Below are positions 32,201 through 37,229 of a stretch of 64,000 nt of DNA, piece by piece. The position numbers and the translations under genes are program-made. The DNA is taken from assembly GCA_032718565.1 (NCBI GenBank), contig JAVGVS010000397.1, positions 1-64,000 of the forward strand, written 5' to 3'. This stretch comes from Distichodus sexfasciatus (lineage: Eukaryota > Chordata > Actinopteri > Characiformes > Distichodontidae). Positions within the stretch are counted from its first letter, which is position 1. Every line of letters begins with the position of its first letter. The notes beneath the pieces were generated by a model. The model ran no database searches and was not told the origin of the DNA. It saw only the letters and a program-made list of their open reading frames with translations.

Positions 32201-32561
32201 CCTTATGTTTTTCCTAGTTCATATTAATACATTCATTGTCCATTGTCCATATGATTCCTAAGGTGTACTTTCAACAATGTAAGATTTTTTTGTTCTTTAA
32301 AACCTAACCATAAATCCACAGTGATGAATTATGTCTTCACCAAGAACTGGGTTATGTCTTGGGTTGCGAGGACACCTGTGCATGACATCCGACTTGCATT
32401 TGGCTGCATCCACATGCAACCCACTTCTACAGTTACAAGTTTTTCATAGGTTGTTGTGTTAAAAGCTGTTGTCATACACAATATTTTACAGTTTTGTATC
32501 AATGTTTTTTTTTACAGTGCATGTTAAACAAGCATCAATCATTGCTGAAGTAAGAACATAG
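1..32561 (+). CDS. col6a3: collagen type VI alpha-3 chain gene, 3' part (5' end outside the window)
   Basis: Collagen VI alpha-3 is the long chain of the beaded-filament collagen secreted into extracellular matrix. The window shows the order known for this chain: repeated N-terminal vWA domains, a short Gly-X-Y helix starting in a Cys-rich exon, two C-terminal vWA domains, fibronectin III, then Kunitz. Alpha-4/5/6 chains lack this FN3-Kunitz tail order, which favours alpha-3. Exons I support: 1-13, 123-719, 938-1537, 1763-2359, 7165-7773, 8873-9478, 9642-10238, 10403-11011, 11137-11468, 11699-11777, 11949-12094, 12182-12274, the collagenous exons listed separately, 20267-20312, 20483-20494, 20573-21066, 21807-21909, 22590-23282, 23399-23501, 24018-24067 (tentative), 27574-27834, 28411-28491, 30812-30997, 31127-31183, 31780-31971 and 32518-32561. 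Exon phases agree at the junctions I checked. The main oddities are indels in collagenous exons at 15.0-18.5 kb and two Kunitz domains where mammals have one. Confidence 0.95.
123..719 (+). CDS. col6a3: col6a3 N-terminal vWA domain (probably N8)
   Basis: A single phase 1-1 exon of 199 codons between a TAG acceptor at 120-122 and a GT donor at 720-721. It encodes one complete vWA fold: beta-1 strand DIVFLLDGSDG, the amphipathic helix, VSVVQYS, FYLNTY and ILILLSG core strands. The metal-binding DxSxS motif is degenerate (DGSDG), as in many collagen VI N-domains. Its sequence is close to the next two exons, so these three form a recently expanded block. The N-number assumes that N1 is the split domain at 11137-12094 and that no active exon is missing in between. 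Confidence 0.93.
938..1537 (+). CDS. col6a3: col6a3 N-terminal vWA domain (probably N7)
   Basis: A 200-codon phase 1-1 exon, with a TTTAG acceptor ending at 937 and GTAAG donor at 1538. It encodes a complete vWA domain starting RDVVFLLDGSDGTRN, with the core strands VSVVQFS, FYLNTY and LLILLSGGRS. The MIDAS is again DGSDG. It is very similar to the flanking vWA exons. The short intron after it (1538-1762) shares sequence with the relic copy at about 2521-2610. Confidence 0.93.
1763..2359 (+). CDS. col6a3: col6a3 N-terminal vWA domain (probably N6)
   Basis: A 199-codon phase 1-1 exon, with acceptor AATAG at 1758-1762 and donor GTATGT at 2360. It encodes a full vWA domain with RDVVFLLDGSDGNRN, VSVVQFSRDPE, FYLNTY and ILILLTAGRSFD. 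Its last 13 coding bases and the first ~60 intron bases repeat the start of this window almost exactly, so this exon and the one preceding the window are products of the same duplication. A 4.8-kb intron full of repeats follows. Confidence 0.93.
2423..2660 (+). pseudogene. relic of a duplicated vWA exon end and adjacent introns
   Basis: Bases 2427-2520 match the end of the first vWA exon plus its donor side and intron (about 681-772). Bases 2521-2610 then match the intron after the second vWA exon (about 1575-1660). The matches are collinear but diverged, and the exon body between them is missing. This looks like a duplicated vWA unit collapsed by deletion, leaving exon-end and intron fragments inside the current intron. 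The alignment was read by eye. Confidence 0.6.
2661..3094. other. intron sequence without a recognised gene
   Basis: This part of the long intron contains a G-rich tract (about 2757-2782) and a GA-rich run (about 2903-2921). The plus-strand open frame at 2658-2903 has low-complexity content and no recognisable domain. Together with 4198-4660 it may be the outer part of the decayed retroelement at 4660-5640, but I cannot show an LTR. Confidence 0.4.
3095..4197 (+). mobile_element. degenerate Tc1-like DNA transposon with TIRs and TA target duplication
   Basis: The ends are inverted copies: CAGTGCTGTGAAAAA at 3095 and its complement ending at 4197, each followed outward by TA (3093-3094 and 4198-4199). 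Total length is 1.1 kb. Inside, short frames resemble a Tc1 transposase: a Trp-Gly-Cys-Phe box near 4010-4030 and a GPGRLAAID-type stretch near 4032-4065. All are broken by stops and frameshifts, so the copy is dead. It sits in a col6a3 intron. Confidence 0.85.
4660..5640 (-). mobile_element. decayed Ty3/gypsy-type retrotransposon fragment
   Basis: On the minus strand, 5131-4680 encodes the N-terminal part of a gypsy integrase. A His-rich HLTHSHPLRGHLG segment followed by KTLEKIEDRF matches the HHCC zinc-binding start of that family. Upstream (5627-5334) lies a gag-like helical stretch, and 5300-5150 resembles the end of an aspartic protease in broken frames. Reverse transcriptase and RNase H are missing, so the copy is internally deleted. 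No LTR pair was found. Confidence 0.6.
5641..7164. other. intron, nothing recognised
   Basis: AT-rich intron sequence between the retroelement relic and the next vWA exon. I see no coding frame, repeat boundary or RNA signature that I can support. Confidence 0.6.
7165..7773 (+). CDS. col6a3: col6a3 N-terminal vWA domain (probably N5)
   Basis: A 203-codon phase 1-1 exon, with acceptor TTGCAG at 7159-7164 and donor GTAATG at 7774. It encodes a vWA domain with KKDIVFLIDGSDAVG at the beta-1/MIDAS site, VSVVQYGD, IYLNSH and FLVVVSGDR. It is more diverged from the first three exons than they are from each other, so it belongs to the older part of the array. Confidence 0.94.
7774..8872. repeat. intron with a diverged tRNA-type SINE tail fragment (about 8268-8420)
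   Basis: Bases 8268-8340 (TGCCCACTGTTCCTTCACGG and following) resemble the body of the SINE at 27.9-28.1 kb, including the CAGAGGTCACATTTTGCTG stretch. The tRNA-like head is absent. The rest of the intron holds no gene that I recognise; the open frames here are chance. Confidence 0.45.
8873..9478 (+). CDS. col6a3: col6a3 N-terminal vWA domain (probably N4)
   Basis: A 202-codon phase 1-1 exon, with acceptor CACAG at 8868-8872 and donor GTACAT at 9479. It encodes a vWA domain: KDIVFLIDGTSRDF (MIDAS serines lost), VSVVQYSED, FLLNEH, RRLNTGQALNWV, GSRIEDGVPQFLILVSGGKS. The GSRIEDGV-QFL core is typical of the alpha-3 chain. Confidence 0.95.
9642..10238 (+). CDS. col6a3: col6a3 N-terminal vWA domain (probably N3)
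   Basis: A 199-codon phase 1-1 exon after a strong polypyrimidine tract (acceptor TTTCAG ending 9641), with donor GTAAGT at 10239. The vWA domain carries an intact DGSDS (DxSxS) metal-binding motif, the only N-domain in the window that keeps it, followed by VRVAMVQYGE, FSLNSHDN and HLVVLTGGRST. It could be the most adhesion-competent N-domain here; that part is inference. Confidence 0.95.
10403..11011 (+). CDS. col6a3: col6a3 N-terminal vWA domain (N2)
   Basis: A 203-codon phase 1-1 exon, with acceptor TTGTAG ending at 10402 and donor GTGAGA at 11012. It encodes a vWA domain: ADIVFLVDGSINLG, RIGLAYYATD, FYLNTYNNKDD, GGRRINTGNAI and QILMIVSGGRS. It ends with a Cys-containing linker (KLCTGVIEPIAG) leading to the split N1 domain. 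It lies immediately upstream of N1, as expected for N2. Confidence 0.95.
11137..12094 (+). CDS. col6a3: col6a3 vWA domain N1, split over three exons
   Basis: Exons 11137-11468 (phase 1 to 0), 11699-11777 (0 to 1) and 11949-12094 (1 to 0) join into one vWA domain. It begins ACNLDVLVGFDVSSQ, includes RISQMQPISCSS and ALRSRGPFVLNSKT, and ends VVIHLTDG / VDALILVALERV / LEFGRGFRYTQPLR / DLDYELLEEL. The split gene structure and the Cys-rich beta-1 start match the juxta-helical N1 of the alpha-3 chain. The open frame running past 11468 to 11666 is intron read-through. Confidence 0.95.
11834..11896. repeat. short direct and inverted repeat in intron
   Basis: A 21-base unit starting TGGCATATACTGATTCCAGC occurs twice, about 34 bases apart. 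The joining segment GCATATGCCATACATGCCATA makes a local palindrome with the upstream ATGGCATGTATGGC. It lies 50 bases upstream of the third N1 exon. Confidence 0.6.
12182..12274 (+). CDS. col6a3: col6a3 Cys-rich hinge and start of triple helix
   Basis: A 31-codon phase 0-0 exon. It encodes NNIAERECCSVPCKCTGQ followed by the first Gly-X-Y triplets (GQRGDRGAVGQPG). The CC-x3-C-x-C cluster is the disulfide knot at the N-terminal edge of the helix in this chain. An Arg-Gly-Asp tripeptide lies inside RGDRG, as is known for collagen VI helices. Confidence 0.95.
12382..14287 (+). CDS. col6a3: col6a3 triple-helix exons, first block (frame intact)
   Basis: Eight phase 0-0 exons, each starting with a Gly codon: 12382-12435 (54 nt), 12876-12947 (72), 13058-13084 (27), 13196-13240 (45), 13382-13435 (54), 13539-13601 (63), 13899-13964 (66) and 14234-14287 (54). 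All keep uninterrupted Gly-X-Y, apart from the natural imperfection around DNNQRGPK in the 66-nt exon. The multiple-of-9 sizes are those of the alpha-3 helix. A second RGD (ERGDIG) lies in the 63-nt exon. The very short introns are rich in AT microsatellites. Confidence 0.95.
13278..13333. repeat. (AT)n microsatellite
   Basis: About 56 bases of nearly pure AT dinucleotide, with one phase slip, ending 48 bases before the acceptor of the 13382 exon. Length is likely polymorphic. Confidence 0.95.
14288..15008. other. intron, nothing recognised
   Basis: AT-rich intron. No coding frame, repeat boundary or RNA gene that I can support. Confidence 0.55.
15009..18477 (+). CDS. col6a3: col6a3 triple-helix exons, second block (several with frame-breaking base losses)
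   Basis: Exons located: 15009-15039 (31 nt), 15324-15386 (63, intact), 15530-15589 (60), 15850-15912 (63, intact), 17173-17233 (61), 17923 to about 17976 (54 coding bases, donor not canonical), 18142-18176 (35), 18272-18332 (61) and 18414-18477 (64). The two 63-nt exons read perfectly as Gly-X-Y. The others give a good Gly-X-Y phase only if one to three single bases, usually in GG or CC pairs, are assumed missing. As written, exon 15530-15589 reads into a stop. Either the sequence has local errors or the allele is damaged; the exon order and number look complete. Confidence 0.75.
15913..17172. other. intron, nothing recognised
   Basis: AT-rich 1.26-kb intron. Open frames here (for example 16295-16480 on the minus strand and 16898-17092) have no recognisable content. 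Confidence 0.55.
18478..20061. other. intron around the SINE, otherwise nothing recognised
   Basis: The 1.58-kb intron holds the SINE at 19017-19358. The flanks show no coding potential or repeat that I can name. Confidence 0.55.
19017..19358 (+). mobile_element. tRNA-derived SINE (V-SINE-like)
   Basis: The 5' part has a tRNA-like head with an A-box-like segment (about 19021-19045) and a clear B box GGTTCGAACCTGG near 19067-19080. It is followed by the conserved body TTCCTCCCACAGTCCAAAGG and GGTTAATTGGTGACT, and by a tail of ATGAATGA repeats ending near 19358. This is the architecture of vertebrate V-SINEs. It lies in the intron before the last helix exon. Confidence 0.8.
20062..20312 (+). 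CDS. col6a3: col6a3 end of triple helix and Cys linker
   Basis: Exon 20062-20094 (33 nt) encodes GQKGPRGPGVV, the last helix triplets. Exon 20267-20312 encodes SSTQCDLVKKIRDNC, matching the linker between helix and first C-terminal vWA domain. It ends in phase 1. The donors are GTATGG and GTAAGT. Confidence 0.85.
20142..20214. repeat. (AT)n microsatellite
   Basis: About 73 bases of AT dinucleotide with one phase slip, followed by a short CA run, in the intron between two short col6a3 exons. Confidence 0.95.
20483..20494 (+). CDS. col6a3: col6a3 12-nt micro-exon
   Basis: The sequence CTTGCTGTTATG lies between a TTTTAG acceptor and a GTAAGA donor. Joined to the single C left by the previous exon, it encodes Pro-Cys-Cys-Tyr plus one base of Gly. 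The next exon (20573) continues in phase, giving the CPCCYG linker known in the alpha-3 chain. Confidence 0.85.
20573..21909 (+). CDS. col6a3: col6a3 C-terminal vWA domain C1, two exons
   Basis: Exons 20573-21066 (phase 1 to 0) and 21807-21909 (0 to 1). The first encodes CPLYPTELAFALDAST, ITESNCPKGARVALTLYN, EVTTEIRFADA, FLAQNTFKRVRSGFL and VRKVAVFFVNGPV. The second encodes ALAQVMVLPSLGSTEYDSV and the closing Cys pair SCHICL. These are the hallmarks of the alpha-3 C1 domain. The intron between them holds a hAT MITE whose end almost touches the second acceptor. Confidence 0.95.
21207..21799. mobile_element. non-autonomous hAT-type MITE
   Basis: The left end starts CAGTGTTGGGGAGTAACGG and the right end finishes AGTAACCTTCCCAACA, so the termini are inverted copies. 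Sub-terminal GAATACA and GTTAC motifs are mirrored in both arms. There is no transposase. A fragment of the same family lies at 37066-37229. The right end stops about 7 bases before the exon at 21807. Confidence 0.75.
22157..22402. mobile_element. palindromic MITE with target duplication
   Basis: The two halves are long inverted repeats of about 110 bases each, reading TGACCCAATCTGCCGTAATG inward from the left and TGACCCGATCTGCCGTAATG from the right. They also share the ATACGGGCCGATTATGTTGA and ATATCGATTTTTCTTTTTTGG blocks. The element is flanked by CAAATG at 22151-22156 and 22403-22408. It lies in the intron before the C2 exon. Confidence 0.75.
22590..23282 (+). CDS. col6a3: col6a3 C-terminal vWA domain C2
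   Basis: A single 693-nt phase 1-1 exon. It begins DFCAPDPICDYEPP, then SRDRRASTSDLDIDMAFILDSSETT (metal site DSSET), RVALVQHAPYQ, VGFDLTDHKS, VLMLLVTGPVEEE, CKGYFIVVIAVGR and SEPSDVFYKNVDG. It ends FARLLPKYLS. These segments match the alpha-3 C2 domain closely. The frame continues past the donor only by read-through. Confidence 0.95.
23399..24067 (+). CDS. col6a3: col6a3 C2-C3 junction exons (second one tentative)
   Basis: Exon 23399-23501 (phase 1 to 2) encodes LENAFYMSPEISRNCQWFQ and continues to the donor GTACGT; this motif follows C2 in the alpha-3 chain. A candidate exon 24018-24067 (phase 2 to 1, donor GTGAGT) would add a short Asn/His/Gln/Lys-rich piece and correctly set phase 1 for the FN3 exon. 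The long Pro/Lys/Thr-rich C3 region of mammals is otherwise absent, so C3 is short here, or further exons are missed. Confidence 0.7.
24349..24546 (-). repeat. dispersed fish repeat, inverted relative to 34191-34380
   Basis: Shares with 34191-34380, in the opposite orientation, the segments GTTTCTTCCTATTAGAG-type, TTTTTCCTTGCCACTGTCGC, CTCAGGCTTGCTTG and the end AATAAATTTGAATTTGAATT. The short TTGAAT tail suggests a LINE or SINE 3' end. The family name is not assigned. Confidence 0.7.
24678..26921 (+). mobile_element. dead Tc1-like transposon carrying a nested hAT element
   Basis: Terminal inverted repeats CAGTCAAAGTA...AAAGTATGTGA at 24678 and ACATACTTTTTACTTTGACTG ending 26921, each bordered by TA. 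A transposase reading starts MPRTKELSEDLQLRIVN at 25054 and continues with KGYKVISKILHI and GRPAKMTPRTQ, but contains in-frame stops. After the nested insertion the C-terminal part reads PSQSPDLNPIEMLWSDLKRA (26479-26706), the DDE-family motif. Without the insert it is about 1.56 kb. It is inactive. Confidence 0.9.
25729..26402. mobile_element. non-autonomous hAT element nested in the Tc1 copy
   Basis: The ends are inverted: TAGAGATGTAGCCGAT at 25729 and ATCGGCCCATCTCTA ending 26402. A perfect 8-bp target duplication, GATAAAAC, flanks it (25721-25728 and 26403-26410), which is diagnostic of hAT. The body has several CGATCGGTATCGG-like sub-terminal repeats and no transposase. It interrupts the Tc1 transposase region. 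Confidence 0.92.
26922..27573. other. intron before the FN3 exon, nothing recognised
   Basis: No coding or repeat feature that I can support between the Tc1 end and the FN3 acceptor. Confidence 0.5.
27574..27834 (+). CDS. col6a3: col6a3 fibronectin type III domain (C4)
   Basis: An 87-codon phase 1-1 exon, with acceptor GTCCAG ending 27573 and donor GTAAGC at 27835. It reads EPKLENLHVANVTSKGFTLYW at the start (B-strand Trp), then HEVTVTRLWDHS, LTLQHLEAAQTYHVVVTGHN (the Tyr-corner) and the closing strand. It aligns in order with the single FN3 domain of the alpha-3 chain. Confidence 0.92.
27900..28100 (+). mobile_element. tRNA-derived SINE
   Basis: The head has GTAGTTGGTGGCGTAATGG (A-box region) and GCAGATTCGAATCC (B box). 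The body has CCACTGAGGTACTCATGAGC, CAAGGCACCGTC, GCTGCCCACTGCTCC and AAATGCAGAGGTCACATTTC. This matches the HE1/DANA-like layout of fish SINEs. It lies in the intron after FN3. Possible tail to about 28110. Confidence 0.75.
28411..28491 (+). CDS. col6a3: col6a3 linker exon between FN3 and Kunitz
   Basis: A 27-codon phase 1-1 exon, with acceptor AAACAG ending 28410 and donor GTAAGT at 28492. It encodes a Ser/Thr/Pro-containing linker (KADELKPASGLEVTG and following). It has no domain of its own; the phases fit both neighbours. Confidence 0.85.
28763..28870. repeat. dispersed repeat fragment (LINE-tail-like)
   Basis: The stretch CAAAGTCAAAGTAAACTTTA and TTGTCATCTCGTCTATATATTG with GTACAGATATACAGAGAGACG is a widespread fish repeat type, related to the sequence at 35750-35860. 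Both likely derive from LINE 3' ends. No coding part is present. Confidence 0.5.
28871..30811. other. intron, nothing recognised
   Basis: About 1.9 kb of AT-rich intron. Open frames at 29633-29857, 30151-30345 and 30308-30496 have no identifiable domain. Confidence 0.55.
30812..30997 (+). CDS. col6a3: col6a3 first Kunitz/BPTI domain
   Basis: A 62-codon phase 1-1 exon, with acceptor TTCTAG ending 30811 and donor GTAGGT at 30998. Six cysteines have Kunitz spacing (9-15-7-12-3), with FWYGGCGGNDNRF at the core. The residue after Cys2, the usual P1 site of inhibitors, is Lys followed by Asp. Mammalian alpha-3 has a single Kunitz (C5), which corresponds better to the second one here, so this is an extra or lineage-retained domain. 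Confidence 0.95.
31127..31183 (+). CDS. col6a3: col6a3 short linker exon between Kunitz domains
   Basis: A 19-codon phase 1-1 exon encoding VLEPQQSTDKKKLDVYPAP with acceptor CCACAG and donor GTAGGT. It is charged and Pro-containing, and joins the Kunitz exons in frame. Confidence 0.85.
31780..31971 (+). CDS. col6a3: col6a3 second Kunitz/BPTI domain (C5 equivalent)
   Basis: A phase 1-1 exon encoding ARLSVEDICKLPKEEGTC, then FVLKWHYD, SCTRFWYGGCGGNKNRFDT and CEKQC. The DICKLPK-EGTC start is the signature of the alpha-3 C5 domain. Six Kunitz cysteines are present; the P1 position after Cys2 is Thr, so trypsin-type inhibition is unlikely. The acceptor is a tandem CAGCAG (31777-31782), both versions in frame. 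Donor GTGAGA at 31972. In vertebrates the C-terminal fragment including C5 is released as endotrophin. Confidence 0.95.
32518..32561 (+). CDS. col6a3: col6a3 terminal coding exon with stop
   Basis: After acceptor TTTACAG (ending 32517), the phase-1 carry gives VHVKQASIIAEVRT and then TAG at 32559-32561. A short hydrophobic tail after the last Kunitz is also how the mammalian chain ends, which supports this choice over other possible acceptors. Confidence 0.75.
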
Positions 32562-33210
32562 GAGAACAATGAAGATTCAAGGTTCAACTCTGTGAAAACC
32601 CCCCCCCCCCCCCCCCCCCCAAGAAGCCTGCACTGGATTCTGCAAAGGAAACCTTTAAAGTAGTACTTTATCACTAAAGTAGGGGAAATACCAACAGTGT
32701 GCTGCATGATATGTTTTTACAGGTGCTACACAGTGTTTTTAAAGTTTTCTTGTTTTAAAAAGTGCAAATGTAGTGCTTAAAAAAAGGCAAGTTTGTAAGC
32801 TTTTTTGGTTTTACACAAGGAAAAAGCCATATATGAACAGATGAAAGAATAGAAAAAATGTTTTGTTATAGAGTGAGTTGTGGTCAGTTTTGTAACAGTA
32901 ACTCACAAAGGGAGTCCGGGGTTCTGATTGTGCTTTCACAGCATGTTTCTAGAATTGTGTCATTTAGCCAAATGTAACATTCAAACGCTACATAATCATG
33001 AATGTTTTCTTCACTGCAAGCCAAGTGGTCACCTTTAATTGAAAATTTACTTCTGGAAAATCAGAAGAAAAAAGAATGTACAATTGTCAAGTTGTAGGCC
33101 AAACATTTTTTTATTTCTTGGGATAGGGTAGAGAACTTTTCTCAGTGTTGTATTTTCAAAACAGGAATGGAAGGACAAATAAACTGGTCTTTACCAACTT
33201 TGTCTGTAGG
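32562..33210 (+). promoter_or_regulatory. col6a3 3' untranslated region with poly(A) signal
   Basis: AT-rich, non-coding. It contains a pure C tract (32599-32620) and an AATAAA hexamer at 33178-33183, followed by a GT/T-rich segment (TTTGTCTGTAGGTTGTT), a plausible cleavage and polyadenylation site near 33200. Confidence 0.65.
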
Positions 33211-33378
33211 TTGTTACAGTTTCTGAGCATTCTATTAATTTAAAGACCGTATTCATCTCTTTTTCTTTGAACTGATTTTGGTCTACAAATTTAGGTCAAC
33301 ACAACTGATATTACAAATGGTTTCTCCACATTCAACACAAAATGTCACTTGACTACTGCAAACGACTACTGCAGTTTA

Positions 33379-33718
33379 AAAATTATTCAACCCCCTCAAC
33401 AGAATCCCTTATGTCACATGTTTGCAAATCACGTGTTGTCTCAAGCACACCTGATGCTGCTAATCAATGGCCTGTTTAGTTGCATCAGGTATGCGTGAGC
33501 TAGAACTCACCAAATAGGGGGCATAATCACAGTGACGTTTGAGTGCATGGTAGAAACATGGGTAAGTCAAGAGAATTGTCCAAAAACTTTAGAGGACAGA
33601 TCATTGCCTTGCACAAACAAGGAAAAGAATACAAAAGATATCAAATGCACTGAATGTTCCTAGAGATGCCATCGGAAGTATAGTTCGCAGATTCAAAGTT
33701 AAAGGAAAAGTGGCTATT
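33379..33718 (+). mobile_element. 5' fragment of a Tc1-like transposon
   Basis: The segment reads MGKSRELSKNFRGQIIALHK from 33558, followed by a helix-turn-helix-like stretch and RRFKVKGKVA, broken by a frameshift. The upstream part TTATTCAACCCCCTCAACAG resembles a Tc1 terminal region. Truncated at about 33718. Confidence 0.7.
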
Positions 33719-34190
33719 TGCACTATATTAGATTTGCATTAAATTCATAATTCATAAATATGCCCAAATTATCTGGAAGTGCTTTGAAAAATAAATAAAG
33801 TAAATGCTACACATTTTTGTCTCTTCTTCCGCTTAAATTTTAAAGTTTATATTCTATAATTCTACATGTAGTTTAAAGATTATATTTTATATTCTATTTA
33901 TAAATTGCTTATTCTATGTTCCTTATTTGTTCTTTGTACTGTCAAAACTGAAGCCATGTTGTCTCGTACAGTATATGTCTCATACAGTACATAGCAGAGA
34001 TGAGAAAGTTTACTTTGACTTTGAAAAGTGATTTCAATAGTGAAAGTGGCTTGCATGTCACAGACCACCTGCATTGCTGCCGCAGACCACTGGTTGAAAA
34101 ACCCTGCTGTAGAGGAAATTTTCTGGCCTGTGCGTCAGCAGTATGTCTGGAGGAAGAATAATATGCTGAAACAAAACACCCTGCCTACAA
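33719..34190. other. intergenic, nothing recognised
   Basis: AT-rich sequence without a gene or a repeat boundary that I can support. Confidence 0.5.
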
Positions 34191-34380
34191 CTCAATTCAA
34201 TTTTATTTGTATAGCACTCTCAACAAGCCATTGTCACAAAGCTCTTTACATATAACTGGCCCGAACCCCCAGCAAACAAGCCTGAGGCGACAATGGCAAG
34301 GAAAAACGCCCTCTAGAAGGAAGAACCCTTGAGAGGAACCAAGATTCGGAAGGGGACCCCATCCTCCTCTGGGCAACCGT
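34191..34380 (+). repeat. dispersed fish repeat (same family as 24349-24546)
   Basis: Begins CTCAATTCAATTTTATTTGT, runs through CAAGCCTGAGGCGACAATGG and CAAGGAAAAACGCCCTC, and ends near CCCATCCTCCTCTGGGC. The reverse complement of the copy at 24.4 kb covers the same blocks. The sequence to about 34800 may belong to a longer version of the same repeat. Confidence 0.7.
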
Positions 34381-34890
34381 ATGCATTAACATTTAATACA
34401 CAAGTAAACATTAGTTAAGATTAATCGTTAATCAGTCATTTTTAAGGAAGTGTGTAAAAGCGGTCTGTAAATATTTAATTCACATGTTAACATTATTTCA
34501 AGATTAATCTGTGATTTTTAAGTGAAGTGAAGATATAAAAACAGTCCAAGGGACGCTTTTGAATCCTGAGTCGTTGCTGGGGCCATTTGCTAAAATCCAC
34601 TCAGCAACATTAAGCTAAAATTAATTCAATATTAAATTTGTAAATCAGGTCAAATCCATAGGGTGTGAAAAATCCCAACTGGTTCCAGATGATGAGGTCT
34701 CCATAGAGTCCAGGTGAGGGTTCAGTCGGTCAAGCGTCAGTCAGTCGTGGTCAAATGACCATGAACCCCCAGATCTCGAAAAAGGGACTTTAAAAGACAT
34801 AAAAAAGAAAATGAAAATAATTCAACAGAAAATAATTCTACAGGCACAAGTCAGTTTTCATCAGAAATGGACTGATTGCAAGACTGTGTC

Positions 34891-35734
34891 CAGGGGTGGA
34901 AGTAATGAATTACAAATACTCACGTTACTGTAATTAAGTAGTTTTTTTGAGTACTTGTACTTTTATGAGTAGTTTTTCAAGTGTGTAATTTTACTCATAC
35001 TTGAGTACAATTTACACCATGTAATCTACTTCCCTACTTATAAAATCAAAAGTCGCTACTGAGTATGCCCACAATTTGAATTAATATTCAAACCTTTCAT
35101 CTGCATCTTTGCAGCCAATAAGGCTGTGCAATCGTGACCACGCCAATTAATCTATGACATAAACAAAGAATAAACTCCGCTGCAGCAGCAGGCGCAGGTG
35201 TCTGGAGGTACTACACAGTGGACTACAAACTATTTTATAGACTGAAGATTTGGAGACAAAGAAGCCAAAATGGAGACAGAAGACAACATTGTCAACCGTG
35301 AAAATGATGGAGAAAAGACGGAGGACGAGTGCCCGCTGTCTGTAGTTCGCAGTGTATTGGGAAAAGTTTAAACTGTTCTATGCATGTTCAAAAACATTTT
35401 TGTCATTGTTTTAACAAACAAAATCCCTGCTTTATATCTACATTTATTTACAAAACAAATAGCCTTTCTATACCTTGTTCATCTGAGAAATATGCTTTGA
35501 ACGTAGATATTTTATACTGGTGAATTGAATCGAATGCCTGCTATTGACGACACAATAAAACATCCATCGGTTAAAAAGTAATTAATACTCTGAGTAGTTT
35601 TTGAGAAGAGTACTTTGTACTTTTACTCAAGTATTTTTTTAACACCAGTACTTTTACTTGTAATTGAGTACATTTTAACCAATGTAACAGTACTTGTACT
35701 TGAGCACAAATTTTCAGTACTCTTTCCACCTCTG
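34891..35734. mobile_element. hAT-type MITE with 8-bp target duplication
   Basis: Inverted ends CAGGGGTGGAAGTAAT (34891) and CTTTCCACCTCTG (to 35734). Mirrored AGTACTTGTACTTTTA and TAATTGAGTA sub-terminal motifs occur in both arms. Flanks ACTGTGTC (34883-34890) and ATTGTGTC (35735-35742) form an 8-bp duplication with one mismatch. No transposase. Confidence 0.85.
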
Positions 35735-35742
35735 ATTGTGTC

Positions 35743-36925
35743 AGTATTTCAAGTTCAAGTTCAAGGTACTTTGTTGTCATCAGTCGCTTTATACATGTAC
35801 AAAGTGTGATGAGACAGCGTTTCCCCATGGCCCCAGTGCAACATATAGTAACACTGAACTTTACATTCAGCAGGACAGAAGGTGCAACATGCAACACAAT
35901 AAATACAGAACGAACGCAATAAATACAGTAATAAACGTTAAGTGAAGAGACAGAATGTAAACAAGTATTGCTTGGTGTATGTTTTTAAGGCACATTGGCA
36001 GCATCAGCATCTAAACAGCTTATAACAGATGGAGTGCAAGAGCATCACAATACAAAACAATCACAATAAATATACAGAACAATAAATACACAACACTCCA
36101 GTACTATTTGAAGGTGTGGATGTAAACCTTAATGACTGATATTGCACATAATTATTATACTGCACATGTTAAATGTAGAATTGAAGGCATCATTGGAAGA
36201 AAGGAGAATTTACAGTTATTGTATTAATACTAGTGCATCTGAGTGTGCCTGATGTAAACAGTAGATAGTAGGTATGTAAAGAGCAGGTGTGAGGTAGTCT
36301 GAGGTATTTTAAGAGAGCTCTGATATTAATGTGCATTCAGAGTCCTGATGGCTTGTGGTATGAAGCTGTTACACAGTCTCTTGGTGGCAGATTGGAGGCT
36401 ACGATACCGTTTGCCAGACGGTAAAAGTGAAAAGAGTCCATGTAGTGGATGAGAGTGGTCTGTCACTATGTTTCTGGCTCTGTTATAGAGAAGTCAATGA
36501 TTACTTCTTTTGTTTTGTCCACATTTAAAGACAGGTTGTTGCTCTTACACCAGTCGGCCACTCTCACCACCTCCTCTGTGTATGCTGAGATGTCGTTGTT
36601 CTTGATGAGGCCCACCACAGTCATGTCATCTGCAAACTTAATGATTTGGTTTGAGCTGAGCGCCCCTGTGCAATCGTGGGACAGTAGCGTGAAGAGCAGT
36701 GGGCTGAGCACGCAGCCCTGTGGCGCGCCTGTGCTCAGTGTGATGGTGTTGGAGGTGTTGGTTCCGATCCGGACAGACTGTGGCCTGTTAGTCAGGAAAT
36801 CTAGGATCCAGTTCACCAACGGGGTGTTTAGGCCCAGCCCGCTCAGTTTAGGAGACAGTCTCTGAGGGATGATGGTGTTAAATGCAGAGCTAAAGTCAAA
36901 ATCTGAGTAGTGCAGGACGTCCTGA
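35743..36925 (-). mobile_element. 5'-truncated non-LTR retrotransposon (Rex/L2-type) with reverse transcriptase
   Basis: The minus-strand frame 36945-36466 encodes the palm and thumb of a LINE reverse transcriptase: DFSSAFNTIIP, LVNWILDFLTNRPQSV, TGAPQGCVLSPLLFTL, and the active-site box FADDMTVVGLI. The remaining 0.7 kb to 35743 would be its 3' part. The 5' end and endonuclease are missing. The FADD box places it among LINEs; the clade is inferred. Confidence 0.85.
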
Positions 36926-37065
36926 ACACAACAAAAGGCATGCATGGCTAACTTCTACACACACAATAATAAGCCTAAAAACAAAGGTAGAAAAACAACC
37001 CAAATTAAAAGAAGGGTTAAAAGAAGAAAGAGGGCGAAATATGAAGGGTGTGATTGGCACGTTCA

Positions 37066-37229
37066 CACAGTTGTAAAAAGTAAGACAATGTGGAAGTAAT
37101 CCAAAGTATCCAGAATACCTTACTCAAACTAAAATAATTTAATGGAATATGTTACAAATTACATTTTAGGGCATGTGTTCTGTAATCTGTAGTGGAATAC
37201 ATTTTAAAAGTAACCTTCCAAACACTGCA
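37066..37229. mobile_element. fragment of the same hAT MITE family as 21207-21799
   Basis: The stretches GGAATATGTTACAAA, TACATTTTAGGGCATG, TTCTGTAATCTGTAGTGGAAT and TAAAAGTAACCTTCCAAACACTG repeat the right half of the intronic element at 21.7-21.8 kb. The left half is absent. Confidence 0.7.

Noticed and set aside
1..32561. col6a4, col6a5 or col6a6 as the identity of the collagen gene
   Set aside because: The FN3 domain followed by a DICKLPK-type Kunitz, and the ENAFYMSP motif after C2, are features of the alpha-3 chain.
33178..33183. A second gene starting just after 33.2 kb
   Set aside because: The sequence after the poly(A) signal is Tc1 and other repeats with no intact frame.
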